Shown one piece after another: positions 49,055-57,994 of a DNA stretch of 64,000 bases. Location of the stretch: the NCBI GenBank assembly GCA_949066965.1, contig CARTDA010000001.1, forward strand, positions 124,001 to 188,000, given 5' to 3'. The translations under genes and the position numbers were made by a program. The notes beneath the pieces were generated by a model. That model did no database searches. It worked only from the letters and a program-made list of their open reading frames with translations, and was not told the origin of the DNA. The DNA comes from COE1 sp949066965 (lineage in GTDB: Bacteria; Bacillota; Clostridia; Lachnospirales; Lachnospiraceae). Positions within the stretch are counted from its first letter, which is position 1, and every line of letters begins with the position of its first letter.

Positions 49055-51646
49055 ATGAATATTCAGAAATTTACGCAGAAGTCAATCGAGGCAGTCAACG
49101 GCTGTGAAAAGATTGCGATGGAATATGGTAATCAGGAACTGGAACAGGAGCATCTGCTCTATGCGCTCCTGACGATTGATGACAGCCTTATCCTCAAGCT
49201 GATAGAAAAGATGGAGATCAATAAAGACTATTTTGTGGACAGGGTTGAGAAGGCACTTGAGAAGCGTGTCAAAGTGCAGGGCGGGCAGCCATATGTCGGG
49301 CAGTACCTGAACAAGGTGCTCATTAGTGCCGAGGATGAGGCAAAACGTATGGGGGATGAGTATGTATCCGTCGAGCATCTGTTCCTCTCCCTGATTCAGA
49401 ACCCGAATAAGGAAATCAAGGAGATTTTCAGGGAGTACGGCATTACAAGGGAGCGGTTTTTAAAGACACTGTCGGAAGTGCGGGGCAACCAGAGAGTCAC
49501 AAGCGATAATCCGGAAGCCACCTATGACACCCTTGAGAAATACGGACAGGATCTGGTGGAGAAGGCACAAAACCAGAAGCTTGACCCCGTAATCGGCAGG
49601 GATAACGAGATTCGCAACATTATCCGGATTCTTTCCAGAAAGACAAAAAACAATCCAGTATTAATCGGGGAACCCGGCGTAGGCAAGACCGCGGTTGTGG
49701 AAGGGCTTGCACAGCGTATTGTGCGGGGGGATGTCCCGCAGGGCTTAAAGGACAAGAAAATTTTCTCCCTTGACATGGGTGCACTGGTCGCCGGCGCGAA
49801 ATACCGGGGCGAGTTCGAGGAACGGCTAAAGGCAGTGCTCGAGGACGTCAAGAACAGTGACGGCCAGATTATTCTCTTTATCGACGAGCTTCACACGATT
49901 GTCGGAGCCGGCAAGACGGACGGCGCCATGGATGCCGGAAATATGCTCAAGCCCATGCTTGCGAGGGGCGAGCTGCACTGTATCGGGGCGACGACACTGG
50001 ATGAGTACAGACAGTACATTGAGAAGGACCCCGCGCTGGAAAGGCGTTTCCAGCCTGTCATGGTCTCGGAGCCGACCGTTGAGGACACGATTAGCATCCT
50101 AAGGGGATTAAAGGAACGTTACGAGGTATTCCACGGTGTCAAAATCATGGACAATGCCCTTGTGAGCGCGGCAGTGCTTTCAAACCGCTATATTACGGAC
50201 AGATTCCTGCCCGACAAGGCGATTGACCTTGTGGACGAGGCGTGTGCCATGATAAAGACGGAGCTTGACTCCATGCCTGCGGAACTGGATGAACTGCAAA
50301 GAAGGATGATGCAGATGGAGATTGAGGTGGCAGCGCTCAAAAAGGAGGAGGACAGACTCAGCGGAGAGCGCCTTGCAGCGCTTCAGTCGGAGCTTGCGGA
50401 GCAAAAGGAAGCTTTTAACAACCGCAAGGCACAGTGGGACAATGAGAAGGCATGTGTGGAAAAGCTGTCGAAGCTCAGGGAGGACATCGAGGACCTGAAT
50501 AACCAGATACAGATAGCGCAGCGCGAGGGAAACCTGGAGAAGGCGGCAGAGCTAAGCTATGGCAGGCTTCCCGAACTCAAAAGGCAGCTGGAGCGCGAGG
50601 AGGAAAATGCAAACTCCAGGGAGATGTCACTGGTGCATGAGAGCGTTTCCGATGATGAAATCGCAAAGATTATCTCGCGCTGGACAGGGATACCTGTCTC
50701 AAAGCTTAATGAAAGCGAGCGGAACAAGACGCTGCATCTGGACGAGGAGCTGCACAAGCGCGTGATTGGGCAGGATGAGGGCGTGACAAAGGTCACAGAG
50801 GCAATTATCCGCTCCAAGGCGGGCATCAAGGATCCCGACAAGCCAATTGGTTCATTCCTGTTCCTGGGACCTACCGGCGTTGGCAAGACAGAACTTGCCA
50901 AGGCGCTTGCCGCATCGCTTTTTGATGATGAGTCCAACATGGTGCGTATCGACATGAGTGAATACATGGAGAAGCATTCCGTGTCAAGGCTGATTGGAGC
51001 GCCTCCGGGATATGTCGGCTACGACGAGGGCGGACAGCTTACTGAGGCAGTGCGCAGGAAACCGTACAGCGTTGTCCTGTTCGACGAGGTCGAGAAAGCG
51101 CATCCGGATGTATTCAACATTCTGCTGCAGGTTCTTGATGACGGGCGTATCACGGACTCACAGGGACGGACAGTTGATTTTAAAAATACGATACTGATTA
51201 TGACCTCAAACATTGGTGCGCAGTATCTGCTTGACGGTATTGACAGTGAAGGCAATATTGAGGCATCCGCGCAGGAAATGGTGATGGGAGAGCTCAGGGC
51301 GCATTTCAGGCCGGAGTTCTTAAACCGGCTTGACGAGACAATTTTGTTTAAGCCGCTTACCAAGGACAACATAGGCGGCATTATCAGCCTGATACTTGCA
51401 GACATCAACAGGCGTCTCGCGGACAGGGAGCTTGGGATAGCGTTATCGGAAGAAGCACAGCACTTTATCGCGGAAAACGGATATGACCCTGTTTACGGTG
51501 CGAGGCCGCTGAAGCGGTACATCCAGAAATACGTGGAGACGCTTGCGGCGAGGCTGATACTTGCAGATGCGGTAACAGCAGGAGATACGATTTTAATCGC
51601 GCTTGACAGCACCGGTTCCGAACTGACGGCAGCCGTGAAAAAATAA
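49055..51646 (+). CDS. clpB: ATP-dependent disaggregase ClpB
   Basis: An 863-residue Hsp100 chaperone that, with DnaK, pulls apart protein aggregates. The N-terminal Clp repeat domain (FTQKSIEAVNGCEKIAMEYG) is followed by the first AAA+ domain with Walker A GEPGVGKTAVVEG and Walker B IILFIDELHT, a coiled-coil M domain (about residues 410-525, SMPAELDELQRRMMQME and on), and the second AAA+ domain with GPTGVGKTELAKAL and SVVLFDEVEKAHPDV plus sensor TSNIGAQYLL. The M domain and the lack of a ClpP-binding loop identify ClpB rather than ClpC. AAGGAGGAAG precedes the ATG. The terminator stem overlaps the stop codon. Confidence 0.97.
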   Translation: MNIQKFTQKSIEAVNGCEKIAMEYGNQELEQEHLLYALLTIDDSLILKLIEKMEINKDYFVDRVEKALEKRVKVQGGQPYVGQYLNKVLISAEDEAKRMGDEYVSVEHLFLSLIQNPNKEIKEIFREYGITRERFLKTLSEVRGNQRVTSDNPEATYDTLEKYGQDLVEKAQNQKLDPVIGRDNEIRNIIRILSRKTKNNPVLIGEPGVGKTAVVEGLAQRIVRGDVPQGLKDKKIFSLDMGALVAGAKYRGEFEERLKAVLEDVKNSDGQIILFIDELHTIVGAGKTDGAMDAGNMLKPMLARGELHCIGATTLDEYRQYIEKDPALERRFQPVMVSEPTVEDTISILRGLKERYEVFHGVKIMDNALVSAAVLSNRYITDRFLPDKAIDLVDEACAMIKTELDSMPAELDELQRRMMQMEIEVAALKKEEDRLSGERLAALQSELAEQKEAFNNRKAQWDNEKACVEKLSKLREDIEDLNNQIQIAQREGNLEKAAELSYGRLPELKRQLEREEENANSREMSLVHESVSDDEIAKIISRWTGIPVSKLNESERNKTLHLDEELHKRVIGQDEGVTKVTEAIIRSKAGIKDPDKPIGSFLFLGPTGVGKTELAKALAASLFDDESNMVRIDMSEYMEKHSVSRLIGAPPGYVGYDEGGQLTEAVRRKPYSVVLFDEVEKAHPDVFNILLQVLDDGRITDSQGRTVDFKNTILIMTSNIGAQYLLDGIDSEGNIEASAQEMVMGELRAHFRPEFLNRLDETILFKPLTKDNIGGIISLILADINRRLADRELGIALSEEAQHFIAENGYDPVYGARPLKRYIQKYVETLAARLILADAVTAGDTILIALDSTGSELTAAVKK

Positions 51647-51680
51647 GATGGAAGGCATCAGCCTTCCATCTTATTTTTAT
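51641..51680 (+). terminator. Terminator of clpB
   Basis: AAATAAGATGGAAGGC (51641-51656, including the stop codon) pairs with 51661-51676 around a 4-base loop, followed by TTAT. Perfect 16-bp stem. Confidence 0.9.
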
Positions 51681-51697
51681 AGGAAATTGCGACAGCG

Positions 51698-51756
51698 TAG
51701 ACCATTTAAACAAAAAGCGAAGCTTTTGCTAGATGAGCGCGCCAGCGCTCATCTTT
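51698..51756. repeat. Palindromic element family B, copy 2, between clpB and the SGNH gene
   Basis: Contains the CAAAAAGCGAAG-CTTTTGCT hairpin and a GATGAGCG...CGCTCATC hairpin, matching the insert at 17908-17990 in order and spacing. Read on the minus strand it ends in a T-run, so here it can serve as terminator for the SGNH gene. Confidence 0.75.
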
Positions 51757-51760
51757 TTCA

Positions 51761-52717
51761 TTATTTGTCCGGGATAATGGCGTGATTGAGCAGAAAGTCT
51801 TTCCAGATTGGATAGTACTGTGCCTTGATATGTACCTGGTCCCACGTATAGTCTGATACAAGGGCGCCGTCCTCACAGAGACTGCTTTCGTTAATGTCAA
51901 TGTAGAAGATATCCTTCTGGTTGGCAAGCGTGGCAATCAATGCATTTCTTTCTGCAATATTTTCATTTGTGATGGCTGTGCCCTCACTGGATTTCTTTTC
52001 GGTGATAAACAGGTTTCCCTGAATGAAAAGCAGTGCGTCGGGCTGCAGCTTCCGGATGTCATTGACAACATCCCGGTAATGTTCAAAAAAGCTTTGTGCC
52101 GTTCCTGTCCCGCATTCGTTGATGCCGACCATCAGGTAGATTTTACCAAACTGCTGCTCCGTAAGGATATCGTGGACGGATTTTTTTTCGTCATTGTACG
52201 TTATTTTTGGCTTTTCATAATCGTAGATGGTAAGGGATGTCTTGCACAGAAAAACCGCGTTCTCAATTCCGGCGTATGCACTGATGCCAACAGTGCGGGA
52301 GTCGCCGATAAAGCAGGCATCCTGAAAGTACTTATCCGTCGCGGTGGTAAAATCGTAGGTCTGTGGCTGTTCCGGCAGGGCATCCGCCTTTATGTCCTTT
52401 CCATCCGGAATTTCCAGGACACCTGCCGTAATCTCAGAGGAAAGCTGCGAGCTGGTCTCTGCCTCTGGTTCAACCAAGGCAGATGCCGCCAGAATGTTCA
52501 GGTTATTTACCGAATAACCGGCGATAAGGCTGGCATAGTCAGCAAAGTATAATTTGTCGTGTATCCCTTTCATAGCAGTTGCCAGGGGAGGGGCAGACAA
52601 AGTGTAGGCATTTTCACCTTGATAGTACTGGATGTTCCAGTAGTGTCCCAGAATACTGAACGCGATGGCAGACAGTATGATTAAAAAAAGTAAGGTATAG
52701 TTTTTGATGTCTTTCAT
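51761..52717 (-). CDS. Membrane-anchored SGNH/GDSL-type esterase, probable O-acyl transfer partner of MBOAT
   Basis: A 318-residue protein with an N-terminal transmembrane helix (NYTLLFLIILSAIAFSILGHYW) and an extracellular SGNH hydrolase domain. Block I is CFIGDSRTVGIS with the nucleophile Ser, block III is YLMVGINECG with the Asn, and block V is WDQVHI with Asp and His. The MBOAT gene lies just upstream on the same strand (77-base gap). Such pairs O-acetylate extracellular polysaccharides: MBOAT moves the acyl group across the membrane and the SGNH protein transfers it. Substrate here is unknown. Confidence 0.85.
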   Translation of the reverse strand: MKDIKNYTLLFLIILSAIAFSILGHYWNIQYYQGENAYTLSAPPLATAMKGIHDKLYFADYASLIAGYSVNNLNILAASALVEPEAETSSQLSSEITAGVLEIPDGKDIKADALPEQPQTYDFTTATDKYFQDACFIGDSRTVGISAYAGIENAVFLCKTSLTIYDYEKPKITYNDEKKSVHDILTEQQFGKIYLMVGINECGTGTAQSFFEHYRDVVNDIRKLQPDALLFIQGNLFITEKKSSEGTAITNENIAERNALIATLANQKDIFYIDINESSLCEDGALVSDYTWDQVHIKAQYYPIWKDFLLNHAIIPDK

Positions 52718-52794
52718 GACAAGCCTCCTAGTTGTCAGTCATACGCACGACAGATGGAACCTGCCGTGCGTGTTGTGCCGGCCGCATAAGGAAA

Positions 52795-54213
52795 TCAATA
52801 CCGGAAGTATAAAAACGGATTATTGATTCCAATGGATAAATAATATACAGAAACCCAAAAAATAACAAGCGATATGACAATTCCCAGGAATCTGCCGCGA
52901 AGTCTGTTAAACAGCTTTTCGGGATAATCAGTGGCAAATATAATGCAGGCGACAAGCAGCGGCGCATAGGTCGACGCATATCCCGTAAAATCAGAAAAGT
53001 GAATATTTCTGCCTGTGTCAACAAAAGGAAACAGGCGTGTCAGGTATACGCCAAGGTCGTGAAAATCACTGATTGCAAAGAGCGTCCAGCTTACAAGAAT
53101 GTAAAAAAACATATATGTGTGGGAAAATACCTTTGCAAATATGTTGTCAGCGTTCAGCCATCGCAGTGTCAGATTTTTTTCTATTATCTGCAGCATAAAG
53201 ATAAAAAGTCCCCACAGGATAAAATTCCATGCTGCGCCATGCCAGAATCCTACAAGGAACCATACAACAAACAGATTCATCATCATGCGGGTTTTTCCCT
53301 TGCGGTTTCCGCCAAGCGGGATATAGACGTACTCCCGGAACCATGCGCCAAGCGTAATGTGCCATCTGCGCCAGAAGTCCGTGACACTCCGCGCCATATA
53401 AGGATGCCTGAAGTTTGCAGGCATATGGAAACCGAGCATCTCACCCAGACCGACCGCCATCATGGAATAACCGCAAAAGTCAAAATACAGCTGCATGGAG
53501 TAAGCGAAAGTGCCAAGCCATGCAAGCGGTGTGGAGATACTCTCAAAACCAATGGTGCACACCTCGTTCCACAAGGTACCGATACGGTTTGCGATAATGA
53601 CCTTGTAACCAAGCCCGACGATAAAGGTCTTCAGCCCGTTGTCAAGCCCGGCAGCGGAAATCGTCCGTTCCTTTAACGCATCGCGGATATCAGAATACAC
53701 GACAATCGGGCCGGCGATAAGCTGCGGAAACATACACAGATATGCACCGAGGCTCACGAGTGATTTGTCCGCTTCGGTTTTTCCAAGATACACATCTATG
53801 ACATAGGACACAATCTGGAACGTGTAAAAGCTGATGCCGAGCGGCAATGTTATGTTAAGGGTGTAAAACCGCCAGTGAATATCCAGAATCCGAAGGAGTG
53901 CATTGATATTTTCTATAAAAAAATTCGTATATTTAAAAAAAAGTAAAAAGCCAAAGTTGTACATAAGGGACAGAACCAGCAATGTGTTTTTTTCAAAGCT
54001 TCTGTCCTTGAAATTTTCGATGCCCAGTCCAAGAAGGAAGTTTACGATAATGGAGCAGAGTATCAGAAAAAGGTAATAAGGCTCGCCAAAGCTGTAAAAC
54101 AGGATGCTTCCTGTCAGCAGAAGAAAGTTGCGGCTTTTGGCGGGCAGTATATAATATAAAACCAAAAAGACCGGCAAAAATACAAATATAAATAATAAGC
54201 TGCTAAAAACCAT
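52795..54213 (-). CDS. MBOAT-family membrane O-acyltransferase (AlgI/DltB-like)
   Basis: A 472-residue multi-pass membrane protein of the MBOAT family. The signature DFWRRWHITLGAWFREYVYIPLGGNRKG and the active-site histidine segment WFLVGFWHGAAWNFILWG are both present, along with the N-terminal SSLLFIFVFLPVFLVLYYILP and LPLGISFYTFQIVSYVIDVY helices. It transfers an acyl (probably acetyl) group from inside the cell to an outside polysaccharide. GGGGGAAC precedes the ATG at 54213. The SGNH partner follows in the same direction, so the two form an operon. No polysaccharide synthase is in the window. Confidence 0.93.
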   Translation of the reverse strand: MVFSSLLFIFVFLPVFLVLYYILPAKSRNFLLLTGSILFYSFGEPYYLFLILCSIIVNFLLGLGIENFKDRSFEKNTLLVLSLMYNFGFLLFFKYTNFFIENINALLRILDIHWRFYTLNITLPLGISFYTFQIVSYVIDVYLGKTEADKSLVSLGAYLCMFPQLIAGPIVVYSDIRDALKERTISAAGLDNGLKTFIVGLGYKVIIANRIGTLWNEVCTIGFESISTPLAWLGTFAYSMQLYFDFCGYSMMAVGLGEMLGFHMPANFRHPYMARSVTDFWRRWHITLGAWFREYVYIPLGGNRKGKTRMMMNLFVVWFLVGFWHGAAWNFILWGLFIFMLQIIEKNLTLRWLNADNIFAKVFSHTYMFFYILVSWTLFAISDFHDLGVYLTRLFPFVDTGRNIHFSDFTGYASTYAPLLVACIIFATDYPEKLFNRLRGRFLGIVISLVIFWVSVYYLSIGINNPFLYFRY

Positions 54214-54504
54214 GATGTTCCCCCATGACTCATGATGTAGGATGACGGCTGAATCTATGTCAACCGCATAAAATATTATAGCAAAAATAAATCGATTATT
54301 CCATAAATTTATTCGAGTTTTTTATACAAATAATGCAGTTATTTCAATAAAAAACACAGCATTATTTACATTGCGGACGTAATTCAATATATGCGGCAGT
54401 AAAATATCTATGCACCGGATATGACATCGCCTGTAAAAAGATATTGCGGTGTGTATGAAAATCTGATAAAGTTGATGTATTATAAGGTATGGAGAGACAA
54501 TATC

Positions 54505-55578
54505 ATGAAATATTATCATAAAAAGGCATTTTTATGGCTGGCGGCTGTCGTTGTGGCAGTCCTTGTGCTGCCGACGGGCTGCGGACTGCAAAACGGTGAA
54601 TATAAAAGGACGAAAATTGTACTCACAACAGGCTTTGGCAAGGATGAGGTGTTCCGCATTGATGAGATTTCCTGCACGCTTCCGGAAATCATGGTTTACC
54701 TGACTAACACGAAGAACCAGTATGAACAGGCGCTCGGCAGCCAGATCTGGCAGGCTTCCTACAATGGGGAGACGCTTGAGGCAAACATAAAGGAAACGGT
54801 GCTTGCAAGACTTGCCCGCATCAAGGCAATGAACCTGCTTGCGGGGAAATATGGGATAACATTGTCTGACACTGAGCTGGATAATGCAGCCAGGGCGGCG
54901 CAGATCTATTATGAGTCGCTGAATGACAAGGAGCGTGAACTGCTGAAGACAGATGAAAAGCTGCTGTGCAGGATGTATGAGGAGTACGCACTTGCCGGAA
55001 AGGTTTACCAGTATTTAATTGCGGACATCAATCCTGAAATCAGTGATGATGAGGCGCGGACGATTACCGTACAGCATATTTTGATAAAAACCTATTCACT
55101 CAATGATCAGGGAGAGCGCGTGCCCTATTCGGAGGAGGGCAGAAAAGAGGCGTACCGGCGTGCAAGTGAGGCATTGACCAAAGCAAGGGAAGGGGAGGAA
55201 TTTATGGGACTCATTGCAGAGTACAGCGAGGATAACAATCCCTCCTACTCGTTCGGAAAGGGGACAATGGAGCCGGCGTTCGAGGAAGCCGCGTTTAATC
55301 TGGGGACGGATGAAATAAGCGGCATTGTGGAATCGGAACATGGTTATCATATCATTAAATGTATCAGTACCTTTGACAAGGACGAGACAGACAGGAATAA
55401 AGTAAAGATTGTGGAGCAGCGCAGGAAAGAGGTGTTTAATGAGGAGTATTCCGGCTTTGTGGGCGGACTGACAAGGAACCTCAACCAGAAGCTGTGGGAT
55501 TCTGTCGGGTTTCTGGAGGATGACACCGTGACCACAAGCAGCTTTTTCGAAATATACAAGGAGCTGTTTTCTGCATAA
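54505..55578 (+). CDS. Parvulin-type peptidyl-prolyl isomerase lipoprotein (PrsA-like)
   Basis: A 357-residue foldase expected outside the membrane. The N-terminus has basic residues, a hydrophobic stretch (FLWLAAVVVAVLVLPTGC) and a lipobox Cys in PTGC. A SurA-like helical domain (about 60-190) precedes a rotamase domain: ITVQHILIKTY, FMGLIAEYSEDNNPSYSFGKGTMEPAF and EISGIVESEHGYHIIKCI, the full parvulin signature. It helps secreted proteins fold, which fits a cell that exports giant enzymes. I chose ATG 54505, eight bases after GGAGAG, over an in-frame ATG at 54421 that would place an odd leader before the signal sequence. Confidence 0.87.
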   Translation: MKYYHKKAFLWLAAVVVAVLVLPTGCGLQNGEYKRTKIVLTTGFGKDEVFRIDEISCTLPEIMVYLTNTKNQYEQALGSQIWQASYNGETLEANIKETVLARLARIKAMNLLAGKYGITLSDTELDNAARAAQIYYESLNDKERELLKTDEKLLCRMYEEYALAGKVYQYLIADINPEISDDEARTITVQHILIKTYSLNDQGERVPYSEEGRKEAYRRASEALTKAREGEEFMGLIAEYSEDNNPSYSFGKGTMEPAFEEAAFNLGTDEISGIVESEHGYHIIKCISTFDKDETDRNKVKIVEQRRKEVFNEEYSGFVGGLTRNLNQKLWDSVGFLEDDTVTTSSFFEIYKELFSA

Positions 55579-55613
55579 AATATATATGAAAAGTATAAAC
55601 AAATCATTAATTA

Positions 55614-55640
55614 TTAGCACTCGAGCGAATCGAGTGCTAA
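55614..55640. promoter_or_regulatory. CIRCE operator (HrcA site) of htpG
   Basis: TTAGCACTC, nine bases, GAGTGCTAA: an exact match to the CIRCE consensus bound by the heat-shock repressor HrcA. It lies about 115 bases before htpG. HrcA sites usually control groESL and dnaK operons; htpG is a less common target. Confidence 0.95.
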
Positions 55641-55647
55641 TTTTCTC

Positions 55648-55676
55648 TTGACTTTTATTTTGCAGGGTATTAAACT
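55648..55676 (+). promoter_or_regulatory. Candidate htpG promoter
   Basis: TTGACT (55648-55653), 17-base spacer, TAAACT (55671-55676), just downstream of CIRCE. The order CIRCE then promoter differs from the usual overlap of CIRCE with the transcript start, so a second promoter upstream of CIRCE is possible. Confidence 0.55.
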
Positions 55677-55755
55677 ATCTATCAGACAAGATGGTATGAA
55701 ATCATGGCGTTCATACAGCAAAGCTAATTAACAAAGAGAAAGGAATGTGATTTTA

Positions 55756-57879
55756 ATGGCAGAGAAGCGCGGAAGCTTGTCAATCAACAGCGATAATATT
55801 TTCCCGATTATTAAGAAGTGGTTATATTCGGACCACGACATATTCTACAGGGAACTCATTTCAAACGGATGTGATGCCATCACCAAGCTCAAGAAGCTTG
55901 AAATGATGGGCGAGTACGAGTATCCGGAGGACGTAAAGAAGGATATCCATATCATTGTCAATCCGGAGAAAAAGACACTCAAGTTTATCGATACCGGACT
56001 TGGCATGACAGCTGAGGAGGTCGAGGAGTATATCAATCAGATTGCATTCTCGGGTGCAACGGATTTCATTGAAAAGTACAAGGACAAGGCGAATGACGAC
56101 CAGATTATCGGTCATTTCGGACTTGGCTTTTACTCGGCGTTCATGGTGGCGGACGAGGTGCATATCGACACGCTTTCTTACAAGGAAGGTGCAGTGCCGG
56201 TACACTGGGAATGCGACGGCGGCACGGAGTTTGTCATGACCGACGGCGACAGGACGGCAGTCGGGACGGAGATTACACTGTTCATCAATGAGGACTGCCT
56301 TGAGTTCTGCAATGAATACAAGGCAAGGGAAGTCATCAAGAAATACTGTTCGTTCATGCCGTATGAGATTTACCTCGAGAAGGCAAATGCCCCTGAGGAG
56401 TTTGAGACAATTGACCCGGAGGATAAGCGGGAGGATGATGTTGTCGTAGAGACACTCGAGGAGGAGAAAGAAGTACCGGGTGAGGACGGCGCGGAGCCGA
56501 CCAAGGAAAAGGTCACGAAGCTCAAGATTAAAAAGCGCCCTGTTCCCCTGAATGAGACACATCCGCTCTGGGCGAAGCATCCCAATGAGTGCACAAAGGA
56601 AGAGTACATTGAATTTTACCGCAAGGTATTTGCGGACTACAAGGAGCCGCTGTTCTGGATTCACCTGAACATGGATTATCCGTTTAATATGAAAGGAATC
56701 CTTTATTTCCCGAAAATCAACATGGAGTATGAGTCGATTGAGGGGACAATCAAGCTTTACAACAACCAGGTATTTATCGCGGACAATATCAAGGAAGTCA
56801 TTCCGGAGTTCCTGTTGCTGTTAAAGGGTGTCATTGACTGCCCTGACCTGCCGCTGAATGTGTCAAGAAGCGCGTTGCAGAATGATGGGTTTGTCACCAA
56901 GATTAGCGAGTACATTACCAAGAAGGTTGCCGATAAGCTTTCAGGCATGTGCAAGACGGACAAGGAAAATTACGAGAAGTACTGGGATGACATCAGTCCG
57001 TTTATCAAGTTTGGCTGCTTAAAGGATGACAAGTTCTGCGAGAAGATGACCGACTATATCCTGTTCAAGAACCTTGACGGCAAGTACCTGACGCTCCCGG
57101 AGTGCCTTGAAGTGAAAAAGACTGACCCGGATGAGGTGCAGGCCGATGCGGCAGACAGTAACGAAGCTTCAGCGACAGATGCCGAGACGGGGGAAAAGGT
57201 GGAAGCCGAGGTTGTTGACAAGGATGGGGAGACAGCAGACAGCCCTGCCGGGGATGAAGAGAAAAAGGAAAAGATTATCTATTATGTGACAGACCTTGTA
57301 CAGCAGAGCCAGTATGTGAATATGTTCAAGAAGGCAAATATGGACGCGGTCGTGCTTCCTGACAAGATTGACCAGCCGTTCGTGTCACAGCTCGAGTCCA
57401 AGAACGAGGGCATTAAGTTTGCGCGTATTGACGCCGATTTGACAGACACCTTCAAGGACACCAATTCCGAGAAGGAGGATGAGGAGCTTACAAAGAAGAG
57501 CGAGGAGATATCGGAAGTATTCAAGAAGGCTGTCAAGAATGACAAGATAACCGTGAAGGTGGAAAAACTCAAGAATGAGGACATCGCCTCAATGATTACG
57601 GTTTCCGAGGAATCACGCAGAATGCAGGATATGATGAAGATGTACGCGATGCCGGGCATGGATATGGGCATGATGGGCAGGGAGGGCGAGACGCTTATCC
57701 TCAATGCCAACAACAAGCTGGTGGCGTATGTGCTTGACAACCAGACAGGCGAGAATGTCGATATCATCTGCGAGCAGCTTTATGACCTTGCACTGATTCA
57801 GCAGGCGCCGCTGCAGCCGGAAGCCATGACGAAGTTTATTGACAGAAGCAACCGGATCATGATGCTCCTGACAAAATAG
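55756..57879 (+). CDS. htpG: Molecular chaperone HtpG (Hsp90)
   Basis: A 707-residue Hsp90 dimeric chaperone. The ATP-binding domain shows YRELISNGCDAITKLKKL (Glu and Asn of the GHKL fold), DTGLGMTAEEVEEYI and GHFGLGFYSAFMVADEV; the middle domain has PLWAKHPNECTKEEYIEFY and PLNVSRSALQND. Two acidic inserts stand out: around residues 225-260 (rich in Glu, Asp, Lys) and around 460-500 (DEVQADAADSNEASATDAET and following), and a Met-rich patch MPGMDMGMMG lies near residue 635. It is longer than the roughly 620-residue E. coli form. ATG 55756 gives the expected MAEKRGSLSI start; a GTG nine bases upstream is also in frame. CIRCE upstream points to HrcA control. Confidence 0.96.
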   Translation: MAEKRGSLSINSDNIFPIIKKWLYSDHDIFYRELISNGCDAITKLKKLEMMGEYEYPEDVKKDIHIIVNPEKKTLKFIDTGLGMTAEEVEEYINQIAFSGATDFIEKYKDKANDDQIIGHFGLGFYSAFMVADEVHIDTLSYKEGAVPVHWECDGGTEFVMTDGDRTAVGTEITLFINEDCLEFCNEYKAREVIKKYCSFMPYEIYLEKANAPEEFETIDPEDKREDDVVVETLEEEKEVPGEDGAEPTKEKVTKLKIKKRPVPLNETHPLWAKHPNECTKEEYIEFYRKVFADYKEPLFWIHLNMDYPFNMKGILYFPKINMEYESIEGTIKLYNNQVFIADNIKEVIPEFLLLLKGVIDCPDLPLNVSRSALQNDGFVTKISEYITKKVADKLSGMCKTDKENYEKYWDDISPFIKFGCLKDDKFCEKMTDYILFKNLDGKYLTLPECLEVKKTDPDEVQADAADSNEASATDAETGEKVEAEVVDKDGETADSPAGDEEKKEKIIYYVTDLVQQSQYVNMFKKANMDAVVLPDKIDQPFVSQLESKNEGIKFARIDADLTDTFKDTNSEKEDEELTKKSEEISEVFKKAVKNDKITVKVEKLKNEDIASMITVSEESRRMQDMMKMYAMPGMDMGMMGREGETLILNANNKLVAYVLDNQTGENVDIICEQLYDLALIQQAPLQPEAMTKFIDRSNRIMMLLTK

Positions 57880-57898
57880 TCCCCGCAAATAATGAAAA

Positions 57899-57932
57899 AA
57901 TCGAGTAGGGAAGACTTTCCCTACTCGCTGCG
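57899..57932. repeat. Inverted copy of the GAGTA-type hairpin
   Basis: CGAGTAGGGAA (57902-57912) pairs with TTCCCTACTCG (57918-57928). On the minus strand it resembles the units at 31051-31079 and 31137-31166, with the same GAGTA/TACTC ends, TCGAT and TGCGCA flanks and different inner pairs. Confidence 0.7.
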
Positions 57933-57935
57933 CAT

Positions 57936-57976
57936 AAAAATAACGATTCAACCGGAATGTTGAATCGTTATTTTTA
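57936..57976. terminator. Bidirectional terminator after htpG
   Basis: A 17-bp stem (57936-57952 with 57959-57975) with A5 and T5 outer tracts between htpG and the convergent gene at 57995. Confidence 0.9.
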
Positions 57977-57994
57977 TTCCCTTTTACACATTTC

